Source: Polydactylus sextarius (taxonomy: Eukaryota > Chordata > Actinopteri > Polynemidae). Taken from it: a stretch of DNA of 64,000 nt. Below are positions 11,625 to 60,552 of the stretch, piece after piece; the stretch's first letter is position 1; each line of letters begins with the position of its first letter. Under the pieces are notes generated by a model. The model saw only the letters and a program-made list of their open reading frames with translations. It was not told where the DNA came from and did not search any database. The stretch is from NCBI GenBank assembly GCA_016801845.1, contig CM028924.1, positions 5,478,501 to 5,542,500 of the forward strand. The letters run 5' to 3'. The translations under genes were made by a program, and so were the position numbers.

Positions 11625-13970
11625 CATTTTTGACTTAATTCACTACAATCAGCCAAATACCTTGTTACCTGTTACCTTTTAGGTAACAAATCAAAAGCAG
11701 CTAGCCAGTGTTTTTTTTTTTATACTTTACCTTACAATAATCTAATAATAGGTGTTGGTTTCTCACACTTCAAACAGGATTATATTTGCAAAGACAATCA
11801 AATTAACAATATTAATCAATATAACTTCAATCATAAACAGTACCCCTGTGGTCTAAACCATGACATTATTAATGATACCAGACCAGTAGTGTGTTTGAGT
11901 TCGTACACCTCCATATTCACATTTGCTACTTTAAATGCATAAGTGGATTCAAACAGACACATATAGCAAAATGCAATGCACTTAAAGTGCCTATATGGTA
12001 ATAATAATAATTACCTACATGGTCTTTGTATTTGATGGGAAAAACAACATGAGGTCAATGAAAGTGAGGGAGAATTCACAAGGACCAGTGTTGAAAGAAT
12101 CACATGGTTACACCTGAGGCAGGGATCATAATACCAGCCCTACCGCCTGGAGAGGAAACCCCCACCCTCTTCACCCCCGCCCCACCCCCCCTCTTAGGTG
12201 CAACCGCTTCACCAAGATGAGAGCTTACCTATACTGCCTTCCTCCCTTTGTTCTTTTTCTTTTTTTTCTGTATCCCAGCCATGTTATACAAGTCAGTTTG
12301 TTGTGTAAGAGAGCTTCCTTACGTAAAATGTATCTTTTAGCATTTCTGTTGGAGACTACAATACTTTTGTTCTCTCATCACAAAGCGTAAACAGCGTAAA
12401 CACACGTTGAAAACTAAATGTAACTAAGAAACTCTTTATTCTTGAATCTTGGGTTCTTGATTCGTACGTGCATCTCTCTCGAACACACTCCTACAGTAAT
12501 GCCTAACCCACAGGCCATCACATGCGAGTCAAACACTTTCACTCCCCATTTTGCTCAGGGGAGATATGTGCAGTGGTAAAGTCAATGCTGGAGGCTTACT
12601 GTTCAACTGCTCATGTTATATACACAGACACTACAGTTTAACGAAGGCAATCATAGGAAATAGAACATTTGCAGTGATGTTTTCCGAATCCTGCAATAGT
12701 GTTTTATTGCCTGTAAATTGGTGTAATTGGGGCATGGTGATCTTCAGGATATGCACAACACAGAGCAGACAGATATCCTCTTTCCTGGGTCAACTGTATA
12801 TCTTTAGAGGGGACCATGACGATGCATAAATGTTACTTGTATATCTTGTTTCTCCTCCAATGTTTTTTGGTCATACATAAATGCACGCAGCACATTTCCT
12901 AGGAACTGTGTCTGTAAGACAGACCCCTAGTGTCACTGAAACTAGGACACAAGGAACAGAAGCGCATGGCTATGTAAACAAAACAGAACATGTGTAAATA
13001 AACAAAATCCATGGTAACCAGGGAAGAAAAGAAACACCCAAACAGGTGAAACCAATGTTTGGTATCCTAATCAATAGAATTTATATTTACTTACTTATTA
13101 AAACAAGCTCTTTCCTTTGTGATTTAGACTTTTTTTCTCCAACACAACAATGTACACCTCACTTGTACCTCCTCCTCCAGAACTGATTACTGCTGGAGGA
13201 CAGATCAATGTTAGGTAAGCATGTGGAAACAGAAGGCGACTGGTAGCATATTACCACCATGTTCTTCTAGCACCTGTCCTGCCACAGTGTATCTGATTGC
13301 ACTGGCACTCACAGCTGTCAGTATCTTCAGCCATATAGACACACTGTCATGTCCTTGAGTTTTCTGAACGTCTCAATCAAGCTCTGTCTTCAGGACCTGT
13401 TTTTCTGATTCAAGTAGCCCTTTAGTGGTTGTGTTATAATAAAATGATGACAATGCAACATAGCCACCACTGTCAAGTATCCATCTGAACTTGTGACATT
13501 TGTGCTGTTTTTAGATGGCAGAGACCTTCTCCTCTTGGTCAGATTGACTATGACTTATCCACTGACCCCTGAAGATTAGCTGTCTAAGGCTGCAGACATT
13601 TCTTCCTGGTCTAGTTTCAGTTAGGAAGCATGGGTGTTTTTGAACATTTCAACTGATATGTTTCTGTGATGCTCTTGAGAATTTCTATATAAAATAAAAT
13701 TCTGGCCTAAATTGTGATGTCAAGGGGGACTTCATTAACTTTCTCTGACTAAAAGGTTTGAGTCAAATAAATGAATCAAGAAAGATACTTAACCTTTTTA
13801 GTAACTAGATAAAACTGGATCAGTTTAATGTAACAAGACAACAGCATGCACTGGAAAGCTAAGAGAATATATTCTTTTGATGCTCATGAAGGATACTACT
13901 GCTATGCATAGAGCATAGTCCTGTAACAGCACAACTAAAAGAAGGTACAGGACCTACCTAAGCCCAAATT

Positions 13971-14118
13971 GGAAGATGGTTTCATAAGAGAGTAGCCTGA
14001 TAGCTGAAGGCTCTGACCAGGCCAAGTTGTCCCTAATGGCTGTTCTGTTGGTGTGTAAATGGCAGTCGCTAAGTGTGAAGGGTAAAAACTGTAGTGTAAA
14101 ACGCTTTGAGTGGTCAAC
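13971..14118. repeat. Teleost dispersed-repeat fragments
   Basis: The segment AGCCTGATAGCTGAAGGCTC, and downstream the segment TGTAAAACGCTTTGAGTGGTC, both resemble sequences that recur very widely in fish genomes. The second resembles the GTAAAGCGCTTTGAGTGGTC tail. The two fragments look degraded. The assignment rests on remembered similarity, not on a search. Confidence 0.5.
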
Positions 14119-16219
14119 AGAAGACCAGCCTACTGTCACTGTTAATGTTAGAGGTTGTAATGCATGTGACCGTGGTAAATAGCTTCATGTTTTTAAGAAA
14201 ATTTTAAGACAAATGAGTTCACATTAAAATAATGTATTAGATGTTGTTCAAGAGTGACTCAGAGAAGGACATTCTGAATTGCCTTTGCAAAGTCTTTGTG
14301 GAATTCTGTGGCATTACGGTGGCTTTGGCCTGTAAATGGCAATGTCATGTGATTAGATATGGATTATAGTTAATTTGTGATACATGATAAACATTCGTGT
14401 GAATTGTGCTGTCCTAAAGCACTGTGCATGTGTGTGTGCTTTAATGTAAATAGTATTGATAACTGTATTTTAGCAGCAGCAGTATAAATATAGGTGAGGT
14501 AGTGGACCATGATATCTGAATATTATGTTCTTTCTTTACAAAATCTTCACTTGTAAACATTGTTCCACCTTTTTTTCTTCCAGATCTGTATTATCACATA
14601 TTGGCCAGACAACCACAGTAACTCTATTACATGTTAGATGAGGGTGAGGTCACAGGGCTTTGGTTTTTATAAACGACTTAATCTGAAAATTCCATTTGCT
14701 ATGCACATGTAAAAATTAACTGAAAGTCAAATTCTTATTTTCAAGCAGTTTCCCAGGTTCTCTAGAATCTAGCAAAACTCATGGGAAAAACCCAGTAAAA
14801 TATGATATTTTTTGGATTTACACCTGTTTACAGAACATTTTCCAATTTAGCCAGACATGTCCTCTGAGAGATGAAGCTAAAAAGGGATTGTGATTTGTCT
14901 GGACGGGTCATGTTGAGTGTGAGTGTAGATGTGACTGCTGGTGAGCAGCAATTCCTTCTGTGGTCCCACAAGGCCTGACTTTCATGCATGCTCATTATCC
15001 ACAGATGTCTCAAGGTTAGACCTAAGAAGGGCACAGATTATTGAGAAGGACAGGAATGAATTAAAAGGGAAGAAGTGAAGATCTCAGATAGGTGTGGAGA
15101 CTAAAAAAAAAAAGTTGGTGGGAAGTAAGAAGAAACCATGACAGGGAACAGAGAGTGAGCAGTAATATCTTTGAGGATCAATGGCATACCGCTTTGCTGT
15201 AGTTTTTTCATAAACCTTGTCACAGAAACTTAACACATCATAAAGATCAAGGCCAGTAACTAGATATCAAAGTATGAATCCAGTGCTCGCTTATCTCATA
15301 TTCATACTTCATCCAGTAAATGGAAGAAAAAGATGTCTCTTGATATGTAACACACCCACTGATGAATTCCAAAGGTTGCAGAAAAATTGATCAGACAAGG
15401 AGCACTTCAAAGAGAAGGCAGCTTCATTGAAAACCAGATTAGAAGAGGGATTACTTTCAATCTATACTAGACAGAACATAATCAATTTAATAACTCCTTG
15501 ACAGCTTAATAATTATACACAAAACATTCCCAAAGATCCCACACATTACTGAAAATTTCAGTACTAAGTGTAGGCTCTTTACTGTACTTCGCAGACACAG
15601 AACAGCAGACCTGCACAGAGAAGAGTCTCTTCACTAAGTACATCAGCATTATTCACTCACAACACAGTTTAAAGGGCAGTGTTGACTCTCTTTTTAGTAA
15701 GTAGAAAAGTATGATTAAAGTGGAACTCAAGTTGAAGAAGTCTGTTTTGAGGTCTTGATGAGTACTTTTGTATATTGTGAAGCTGCAAATAGCTGAGCAG
15801 TGAACAGACGCCTGTCTCTTTTATTAGTTGGGCTCAGTAACACATTTGGGCAACAAACACTAGTCTCAATTAAAGGCTGGGTCTAATTTTCTCCTTTTCA
15901 TTGAATTTAGCTCATTCTATCCCCCAAAGTACCGCGACCAGGGGGAACCCATACCGTAACGTCAAAGCTACATTCTATGCTTCTTTTCATGCACAGAAAA
16001 TGCCTGCGTCTAATGGTCTAATGGTCTAACGGTAGAATGTAGAATAGCCTACAAGTTTCCATTGATAAATGACAATGAAAGTGATGGTCTGAGAATCTGC
16101 ATAGACTGGCATCTGCCCAAATTTCACATTACCAGTCTGTCACCGCAATCTATGCCACTTGCAGCTGCAAGTACAGGCTGCTGCAGTTAGTTGTGGCTGC
16201 GTTTTATGGGGTAAAAAAT

Positions 16220-16315
16220 ATGTTTTCCGACCACCAACCAGTTTGGCCGGGAACAGACCGGCCGTTCGGGAAATCTCCCGAACCTCCCTATGGCCAATCT
16301 GCCCCTGGCCGCAAT
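16220..16315. repeat. GC-rich repeat fragment with perfect hairpin
   Basis: A GC-rich island in AT-rich surroundings. GTTCGGGA and TCCCGAAC form a perfect 8-bp stem with a 4-base loop at 16264-16283, with a second GGCC-rich inverted segment beside it. It resembles a piece of a dispersed fish element. The family is unknown to me. Confidence 0.35.
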
Positions 16316-17579
16316 ACTTCAGTACTTTTTCCTTAAAAAATTAAACACTTGTCTCATCTAGATGCCTGTCCCAAATAAACACAGGGTCTGTTGAGTCATT
16401 TGGGAAAATAAATGCTCGAACTGTTATTTGCACCTTTATGGTATGTGAAAAAAAAGTTGCATAAAGCTTGTGGCCCCAAAGGGAGTGATTGCTTGAGGCT
16501 ACCTTTAGATGGAAACGATCTGAACCAAAAGTACAAAAGTGATGTTTTCTTTCTCACTTTTAACTCCACATTTAGACGAGTGTTTTGGTGTGAAATCTGC
16601 AAACACGCAAAGGTGTGTGAAATTTCCTATTTATTGATGCTGTATGTACACCAGATGGCTAGGTGGCAACGCCTTTCCAGCACTGGTGCATGCTTTTTAC
16701 ATCAACTCTGTGACGAGAACCTTTGCACAGTGTCATGAGAGTGGAGCGTTTTCCACTTTGAAGGGTGGTTTCACTTTTTTCCTTTTTTAAAGCCCAAAAA
16801 TGACATTACCATCTAAACGATATGGACATCTGATAAAATATTTTGCATTTTTCACCCCCAAGCGTTATCGTGTGAAGTGCGATAGTTAGGAAGATGCAAG
16901 GTTACCAGACCTCTGTGCTCTGCTCATTATCTCTGCTTAAGGTTAGAGGATCAAGACTACGTTACTTGCTATCAGCTTGTCTGAATCTCAGACCACCTTG
17001 TCAATGTAACATTCCAACAACTTTGCTGTTTTACACTATTACACTAAACTGTTGATGCAGTCAACTTGTTGGGGGCTTTTATGGCTACACTACCTGCATG
17101 TCACCTACCAATTGTTATCTTTTGTTATAATGCAAAGCCTTTGTATGCTTTTATGATTTTGTGGTGAGTTTAGTGGTAGTCACCATTTTGTCCCCTTTAC
17201 TTGCCTGTGTGGGTGGTATGATCCACCAGGTGTGGACCTCATCAGAGGCTGTTAAAAGCCAGGATGTAGTCAGTCTCAGAAGAGCTCATGTGGTGAGCAG
17301 ACCGAGTGCTTGGTCAGGTCTAAACTACAGTCTCAGTGTATTGAGACACTCAAAACTGTGTTCATTGCTTATTGTATTTTTGCCAGTGTTGGCCTAAACT
17401 TTGTGATTAATTTTAATTTTTGATTTTTTTTTTCTTCTTCTTTTTATTTCTATACTAATTTCACTGTTAATAATGCACTTGGTGCTGGGTCCTGGACCAA
17501 AAAAATAAAAACTTCCTCCTGCAGCAATCCCTGTGTCCTCTGCTTAAAAAGACTGCACGTCACGGATACCCTTCGACAA

Positions 17580-20500
17580 AGTATGTGCGAATGCATTGTA
17601 TTTATTATCAACTGAAAACATATGATTTGTGTTCCTGGAACAATTGCACCTCATATGAAGTCAAACTGGTGTTTTACAGTTTTGCATGAGTTGTTAGAGA
17701 GAAAGAGAGAGAGAGAAAATATAATAAGACAGACACTTGTGCAGCACTTATAAATCTTATTATTCAACAATTTTCACATTACAACATCAACACTGTTCTG
17801 CTAGTGACAGGTTCTAATAATCCCAATATATTGTATAGTTACTTTGTAATACATTGTCGAGAGGCACTTCCAGTAAGTCTGGCAATAGAGGAGCTACAGT
17901 ATTGTGTCTAAATTACAAAACAGTAAAAATAAATATTTTTCTAAAAGTTTTTTTGATATAATATACTTTTGAATCTGTACAGTATATATTTTTGTTTTTA
18001 TACAAAGTCAAATAATATCTTGAAATAAAATATCATATTCCACTTAAACAAATACTGGTGAAACACACAATTTCCCCATCCTGTAGGTATTGCTACATGT
18101 GTTAAGTGCAAGATACTGGAGAGAAGAAAAGAATTGATTCTGTGAAGCGCCTGCTATAGAAGATAAAACATACCAGCTTTGTTTGCCTTACTTTAAAGGT
18201 GGTGGGAAAAGTTTGTTTTGGTTTCCTTTGTGACAAAACAAGGAAAGCTGATGAATATAGGGTTCAAACAATGTATACATACGTACATATATGTGAAAGT
18301 TATGGCACAGGAGCAGAACTCCCTTTTAAAATGGCTGAAGCAAACAATAAAAGGGGGATATTTTTGGTTCAAAACATCAAAAAAAGAAAAAAAAAACTTA
18401 AAAAGACTTCAGTCTTAGAAGAGAACAGTTGGTCAGTTCGATTCTAGTGCTACTGCTGCCTGTTGATACGGCAGTGAAATAACAGACAGTAAAGATGTGG
18501 ACCATCAACACCATGAGCTCCGTCCTGTTATATGAATACTAAGATAGTTCTTATGTTGCTTTATTTTGTCCTGTCTTTGCATGAAAATAAAATTAAAGCA
18601 TATGCATATCCAGACATCTGTGGCAGGTTCTGGATAACACTGACAAAAAAAAAAAAAAAAAAAAAAAAGATTTTTACTGCTCATTTTGTGCAAATCACAA
18701 AAAAAAAAACAACAACACCAAATTCAAAAAGTTTCTTTGGTTTGCACAAGTTAATCCAGTGTGCAGCAATCCCCTTCTTCTCATTCTTTACAAGAAACCC
18801 GCCCATACTGGTTTTACTAGTTTTACTAAACTGAATGTTGTAGTTGAGACCCCGGACTTTTATAGTTTTCTGGCTAAAGTCTGATATGAAAAATATGAAG
18901 AAAAAAAAAAAGGAAGTCTGAATTGAGTGTTTCAAATCTTCAAAATCTAATTTTAAATTTCATCATCTTTGGATAGAGTTTTTGGAACCATTCCAGAGAA
19001 TTGGTCAGTTTGCTACAAATCAATTAGTGTATACTTGTATATAATCATTTTGCAAATGATGCAGTTAATTCCAATGATTCACTGGAATCCCACACTTTAA
19101 ATTGAATTATGAAACTGCAGCTGATGTTACAGATACAATTTTTAACTCACAAGTGTGTTAATGGATTTCCATTACTGTTCAGAAATGATAGGAAACTAAT
19201 GTGGGAGGGTTGGGGGGGGGTTGTTACGATGTTAAAACTTGTAGAAAGAAAAGAAAAACAAAACAATCTTTTAATAAAAACCTGAAACATATTGACCATT
19301 TTCATTTAGCTTATCCCAAAAATCCATAAATGGCTGCACACATAAGTTCTACCTATATTGGAATATTCATGAAAAAAAATGGTGACCAAATATGTTTGAT
19401 TGCTTCACTGCAGATGAGTACAATATAAATGTCTATTGTGATCCCTTGTGAGCTTTTGTTTTCTCTGATTACATAGAATTCAAGTGAAAAAAAAAAAGAA
19501 AGAAAAAGCTGAAGAAGGAGGGCTGAGAAAGTCTACAAATATCCAAGCATGGAGGTGGAGCATAGCGTAGTACATGTGCAAGATATGAGGAAAGTATCCA
19601 TTGATATACTGTATGGTGGGTATTTACAGTGCAGGGCGTTCAAGCTCATTTCTGCTCAAATGCCTCATGGAGGCTTACAGTGCTTTTTACAGTCTTGGTT
19701 ATTTTTAGAATTACTGAACTTCAAAAGTTATGTTACTCAACTAAAACACCAATGGTTGACGCCTCCCATGACCTACATCTTGTTTTGCCGGTTATTTGTA
19801 CTGCTACAGGTACAACTAAACATCACAAGCCGATGCAAGCAGAGGCTACTGGAAGACATTTGGTCCAAAAGGGGACTTGTAGATTCAAGTGCGTCTTGCC
19901 GCATATGCTACCGCTGCCATTTACGTTGGCAGGTGAGACACACATTGTTTCAGAGGTCAGATATCACTTTGCCTTTCTGTTTTTCAGTTGCCAAGCAACA
20001 TCCGTTATATGTTATATTTTGTCCAAGGCTTCCTGTCTGATTCACATCAACGCTAAAGGTAATGTGGCTTTGAATTATGCATTATGCTCGATTATAGGTT
20101 GTAAAATGTAATCATTCATTGTCTGTAAAATTGAAAAAAAGGGGAAAAAAGACCTTTCAACACCTATTAAGAGCTCACGATTTGAACTGAAATACAAACA
20201 ATAAGCTCAGGCTTTGGTTAGCACAGGCTTTCTTTTTTCATACTTCTTTTTCATACCACTGCACCCTTTTGTAAGCACAAGGAATAAGCAGTCAAGGGCA
20301 TTAGTATGTTGCACAGTTCAGGCCTCCTTCGCACAATGGGCATTTTGATAACAGTGCAATGGATACAGCTGAGGATTTAGACAGTATTAACATTAGCAAA
20401 CTAATTGAGTTAGGAAACTGGGTCACATCAGGGCAAGTTCAGTCGTAAAAAACTTTGACAGTGTGTGCATACAATCTTGTTAAAGAGACTGCTTAGTCTA

Positions 20501-23202
20501 TTTTAATCTAATGTACATGAATAATAACTAAAGAAACTAACAGGTTGCATAAAGTGTGTTGCTTCCTTATTGGCCATTTGTATTTATATCTTATGTTACA
20601 ACTATTTCCCTCCCTGATGTACTGATCAGAATGATCAACCTTGTCAGCTTCTACATTTTCAATTTATATGATGTTTTCTGGACATCTTCTGATGAGCACA
20701 TCAGCTGCTCTATGAGGGATTTTTCAGCTACAGTGTCACAAACTCCCTGCTGCCTAGACCGGTGAAGCAAAATCTCAGGCTGACACCTCTGATAACTTAG
20801 TGCCACTGCAAATACGAACACCCCCTGCTCTCCACCTCACTTCATCAGCCAGATTATTACTGCGCTGTCAAAAGCAGAGAAACTTAATGTAGTATTAACA
20901 TGTCCCCTTGTTCCCTTGTTCGCTGCAGTTTTTGGCACAAAGCACTTCCTACAGATCAGCAAATTAAAACACTTTAAATACCAGGATCTGACTCCACAAA
21001 TTGGCCCCATTGTTTTTTCTGATGTCAGATCGAATACATTGCACAGCACATCCCTGCGATACATTCTGTAGACTTGGAAACATGAAACATCACATGATTT
21101 TGAATCACACCAAACTGGCTTATCTTCAAAGAGTTAGATCTGGACGAATCTGCTGAAATGTGAAAAAAACATCTGAGACCTTTGTGACCTCTCATGGGCA
21201 GCCACAAGCCAAGCTAACCCCCCCCCCCTTTTTTTTTCACTTGCTAATCCTCATTACTGAGGCTGTTCTTCTCATTCACGCGTTTCCTCCTTCAGCACCG
21301 ATCTGAAACTCAGATGACATCAAAGTATGAGTGTGCCACCTCGGTTGAAAGCCGCGCGCTGGTAGGAACCACAAACCAAGAAACATCCAGATGTGTGGTG
21401 ACTCCGCTCGCCTAATGAAGCTATACAGAATGCAAACATCACCTCAATGTGATTGACAAAATATTTCAATTTCTTCCGTGTAGATTAAAAAAACAGACAA
21501 TGTGAGCAATTAGAAGCATTCGACACTATGAGGGTGGAACTTCGTCAATTAAATTAATTTGTCCTTTTTTTTAGTTTTTTACGTAATTTAACAACACATT
21601 TTAATTATTACAGCGTAGATTATTTATGCAGCTGTAGCTCCTTTTTCTGTGTTTTTCTTTTTTTTTTTTAACTTTGCCTTTTTAAGCAACAAAATAGATT
21701 GAATAATTTAAATCTGGTGGAGATTTGTACATGGCACCTCCTGGATGGCAAAAAGGCACCAGAGGGATTTTTTTTTTATTATTATTATTATTTTTATCTT
21801 TTTATTTTTTATGTCTTATTGACGTAAATCCTCTTGGGTGATTTGGAGTGAGTCAGCTCTGGCCTGGACCTCTATGGCTTACTGGATTACTCACTTTATG
21901 AAGCATTTGACCTACATACCAGGTTAGAAATAATAAAGAATTCTTGTCATTAGTGAGTACATTTCTGTAAAGATTAGGCAAACCAAATTTGGGAGTGACA
22001 TAAAATATGGACATGAGTTATTACCTGTAATCATATTACCTAGGTTTGTGTCTTGTGTGTTAGTTTGAATAGGATTTACAGTTTGATTTGTTATGTTGCA
22101 GTCTAATGACAATAAGGAATGAAATTCTGAAAAAAAACAAAAAAAAAAAACAAGCATAATGTGGTCAATAATTTCCTTTACCTTGCAGTTCCTTTGTCAT
22201 GCTCAAAGGAAGCCAGGTATCCAGGAACATCAATAAATCAATAACATCTCGAACTGCACAGAAAGAAAATCGTGAAGCAATGGCACATAAAAGGACAAGG
22301 ACACTGCAAGTCCTTTGTGTTTTTTTTTCTGTACGGGTCTCTGCCTTCCTGAGTTGCTGTGCTGGACTGACTCTGAGAAACAACACACGAGGAGAAAACA
22401 TGCGACTAAAGACAGACATTGTTTTACATGAACAAAACAGCGTTTTGTATGTTTTTCCTTGAGCAAGAATAAAGCTTTTTCGAGCAATAGGGTTCTTTGT
22501 TAAACTTCCTATCATTTCTGTGTATGGAATGTGTTTCTACTCTTGTTGTCTTGAAGCTTGTGTGGGTGTATGTCTGTATACACAATGTACTACGACTGGA
22601 AATCCACATGGTCGAGCCTCAGTGGACACAGCTTTTTCCCTGGCTTTCATCCCATTGTCTTCAAGGAGAAGGGGCTTGTTGCACATCCTCAACCAGCCGG
22701 GGGCTCTACAGTGTGCTGATAGCATAGGAGCAACAAGAAAGGGCTGGGTGGTTGGGTGTGTGTGTGTGTGTGTGTGGTTTATGACAGTGAATTACTCACT
22801 GATGGAGTGAATGAGTGAATCAGCATGATTGGCTCATAGTGCAGGATGGGGCAGCGAGGGTGAGGGCAGGGCACCAGATCCAGACTAAAAACAAACACTA
22901 CAACAAAAAATGAACACAGTACCAATCATTCTCTCTTTTCTTTCTTTCTTTTTCTCTCTCTTATTCGCATCATCTTTTGCTCATCTCACCTTTTGTCCCT
23001 TTTGTCACAGATGCACTTGGGCATAAATCATCCCTGTCCTCAAACCCTGTTTAAGTTAGGCACATATTACCCAAAACATCTTCTACAGTGTTGTGTCAAA
23101 GTGATGTGCTGGCTACCATATCAAGAGTTTTAGTTTAGGAAAGAAACAAACATTTTTAGACAACGTTCATATTCCTGGTTTAGGAGGTCAAAGTTTATAA
23201 TA
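17580..23202 (-). other. Probable pde3a 3' UTR and 3' flank
   Basis: The sequence follows the pde3a stop codon on the minus strand. Human PDE3A has a 3' UTR of several kb, so much of this stretch may be transcribed. It is AT-rich with poly(A)/poly(T) runs. Several minus-strand AATAAA signals occur, for example at 18560-18565 and 17601-17606; the last lies just beyond a long AU-rich stretch and is one plausible end. The true cleavage site cannot be fixed from sequence alone. Open frames here (up to 163 codons on the plus strand near 19.5-20.1 kb) show no domain and are treated as chance. Confidence 0.35.
17601..17606 (-). terminator. Candidate polyadenylation signal AATAAA for pde3a
   Basis: This is a minus-strand AATAAA at the far end of the AU-rich stretch that follows the pde3a stop codon. 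It would give a 3' UTR of about 5.6 kb. Nearer AATAAA motifs compete with it. Confidence 0.25.
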
Positions 23203-59257
<36,055 letters not shown>

Positions 59258-59770
59258 CGCTATCAGTCAAGCAGAAAAAAGCTGCGCTGACCAGTTCGAG
59301 GAAAATAAAAAAAAATTATAAAAAAGAATGAAAAAAGAATGATCCTTTTTGTGAATATCTGCACGTTCCACCTTTAATCCCCATGATAATACATGTTGTC
59401 TGTGCGCAAAACCAAAATACTGATAAGTGATGCTCCAAAACCAAAGTTCAAGAAGTTTGCATGTTTATAAAAAACAGCCAAATTGTGGGATTCATACTTT
59501 TTCTTTTAGTTTTCCTGTTCAGAACTTCCACATTTCATTTAGATCCACTGTTGAGTTACCCCTGGTAGTCAACCAGTGAACCAAAAAAACAACTCCTGGC
59601 GTTTCACACATCTAGGCCACTGCCTCCACGCCTTCACATAGTCTCTCTCTCTCTGTCTCTCTCAACCTCTCTCTCTCCCCTCCCACTAGACACTATCCCC
59701 CTTTTTTCGTGCCGCTCCGGTGATTCCTCCGTCACTTTTTTTTTAGCTCTTCTCAGTGTTTCTGTTCATT
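59258..59770 (-). promoter_or_regulatory. pde3a 5' UTR and proximal promoter region
   Basis: This is the sequence upstream of the ATG on the minus strand. It includes a GA-rich tract (CT on the plus strand, about 59642-59690). No convincing TATA box or initiator could be placed, so the transcription start is unknown. Confidence 0.4.
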
Positions 59771-60516
59771 CTAGCCCTGAATGTGACTCAGTTGGCCGCG
59801 GATGGATGCCATGTTTATATGAAGATTTCCTGCCTTGTTCTGGAAGATGGAGCAGCCCATTATGAGAATTAACTACAGTGGTGCTTTTTTTCTCTAGATA
59901 CACTGTATATGACATGAGATCAACAAGGGATATCACAGCAACCTTAAACAATTTCATTTATTAATCTGAGGTCACTGAAATCTCATATGTTAAAGGTATA
60001 TTACCAGAAGGAGAACGTATATGAGTTTATATCATCCTGTAGTAGTCAGGTATTTCACTTTCCTTTAGCCAGTTTCAGTTCAAACAGACACACAATAAAA
60101 AAAAGAGTAAAGAAAAGTACAATCCAACAAACAACAAAAAGTAGAATTTAGCTTTATTAATAATCATCCTGCTACCCATGTTTTTCTTTTTTTCCCATTT
60201 TTTTCTGGATTAAAATCCCAAATCACATCATCCTCCTGTGTCTCCCATGTGGCAGACTGCATGGCTCAGTACAAGTTTGCAGCCTCCACCTGTTTGCCCT
60301 ACATTTCATCATGAGAGGATTTCCATGAAAAGGATGTGATGCGGTCACATGAAGCAATTTCAAGTCTGTCATCTCTTTGCGTTGTTGTACTAATTCAACT
60401 AAATGATATTGTTTTGTTCTTTGGAAGAAAAGCAAATTACAAATCTGTTATATGAATGCCTGACAAGGTGACGAAGAAGCCCGAAACATCTGCGTACTAG
60501 ATTAGCTACAATTACT

Positions 60517-60521
<5 letters not shown>

Positions 60522-60549
<28 letters not shown>
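60522..60549. repeat. (GT)n microsatellite
   Basis: A GT run of about 28 bases. Confidence 0.94.

Positions 60550-60552
<3 letters not shown>

Larger units (their letters stand above)
10894..17579. other. Intergenic sequence between slco and pde3a
   Basis: AT-rich sequence with scattered repeat fragments (11582-11624 T-rich tract, 13971-14118, 16220-16315). Open frames are short and none matches a recognised family. The stretch 16400-16880 reads like a degraded dispersed repeat but could not be assigned. Confidence 0.5.

Noticed and set aside
16400..16880. Possible transposon with TTTAGATGG and CCATCTAAA as inverted motifs
   Set aside because: The inverted motifs are only nine bases and not terminal. 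Similarity to fish repeats is a vague recollection, so no element was called.
17160..17520. Possible plus-strand terminal exon ending with an AATAAA near 17503
   Set aside because: The 78-codon frame has no recognisable domain, and a lone AATAAA is common in AT-rich DNA.
19549..20111. Two overlapping plus-strand open frames of 163 and 160 codons
   Set aside because: Neither has a recognisable domain or a codon pattern like a real exon, they overlap in different frames, and they lie in the probable 3' UTR of pde3a on the other strand.
22165..22810. Several frames of 76-116 codons on both strands
   Set aside because: They overlap each other on opposite strands, with no domain and no splice structure. 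Treated as chance in the 3' flank.
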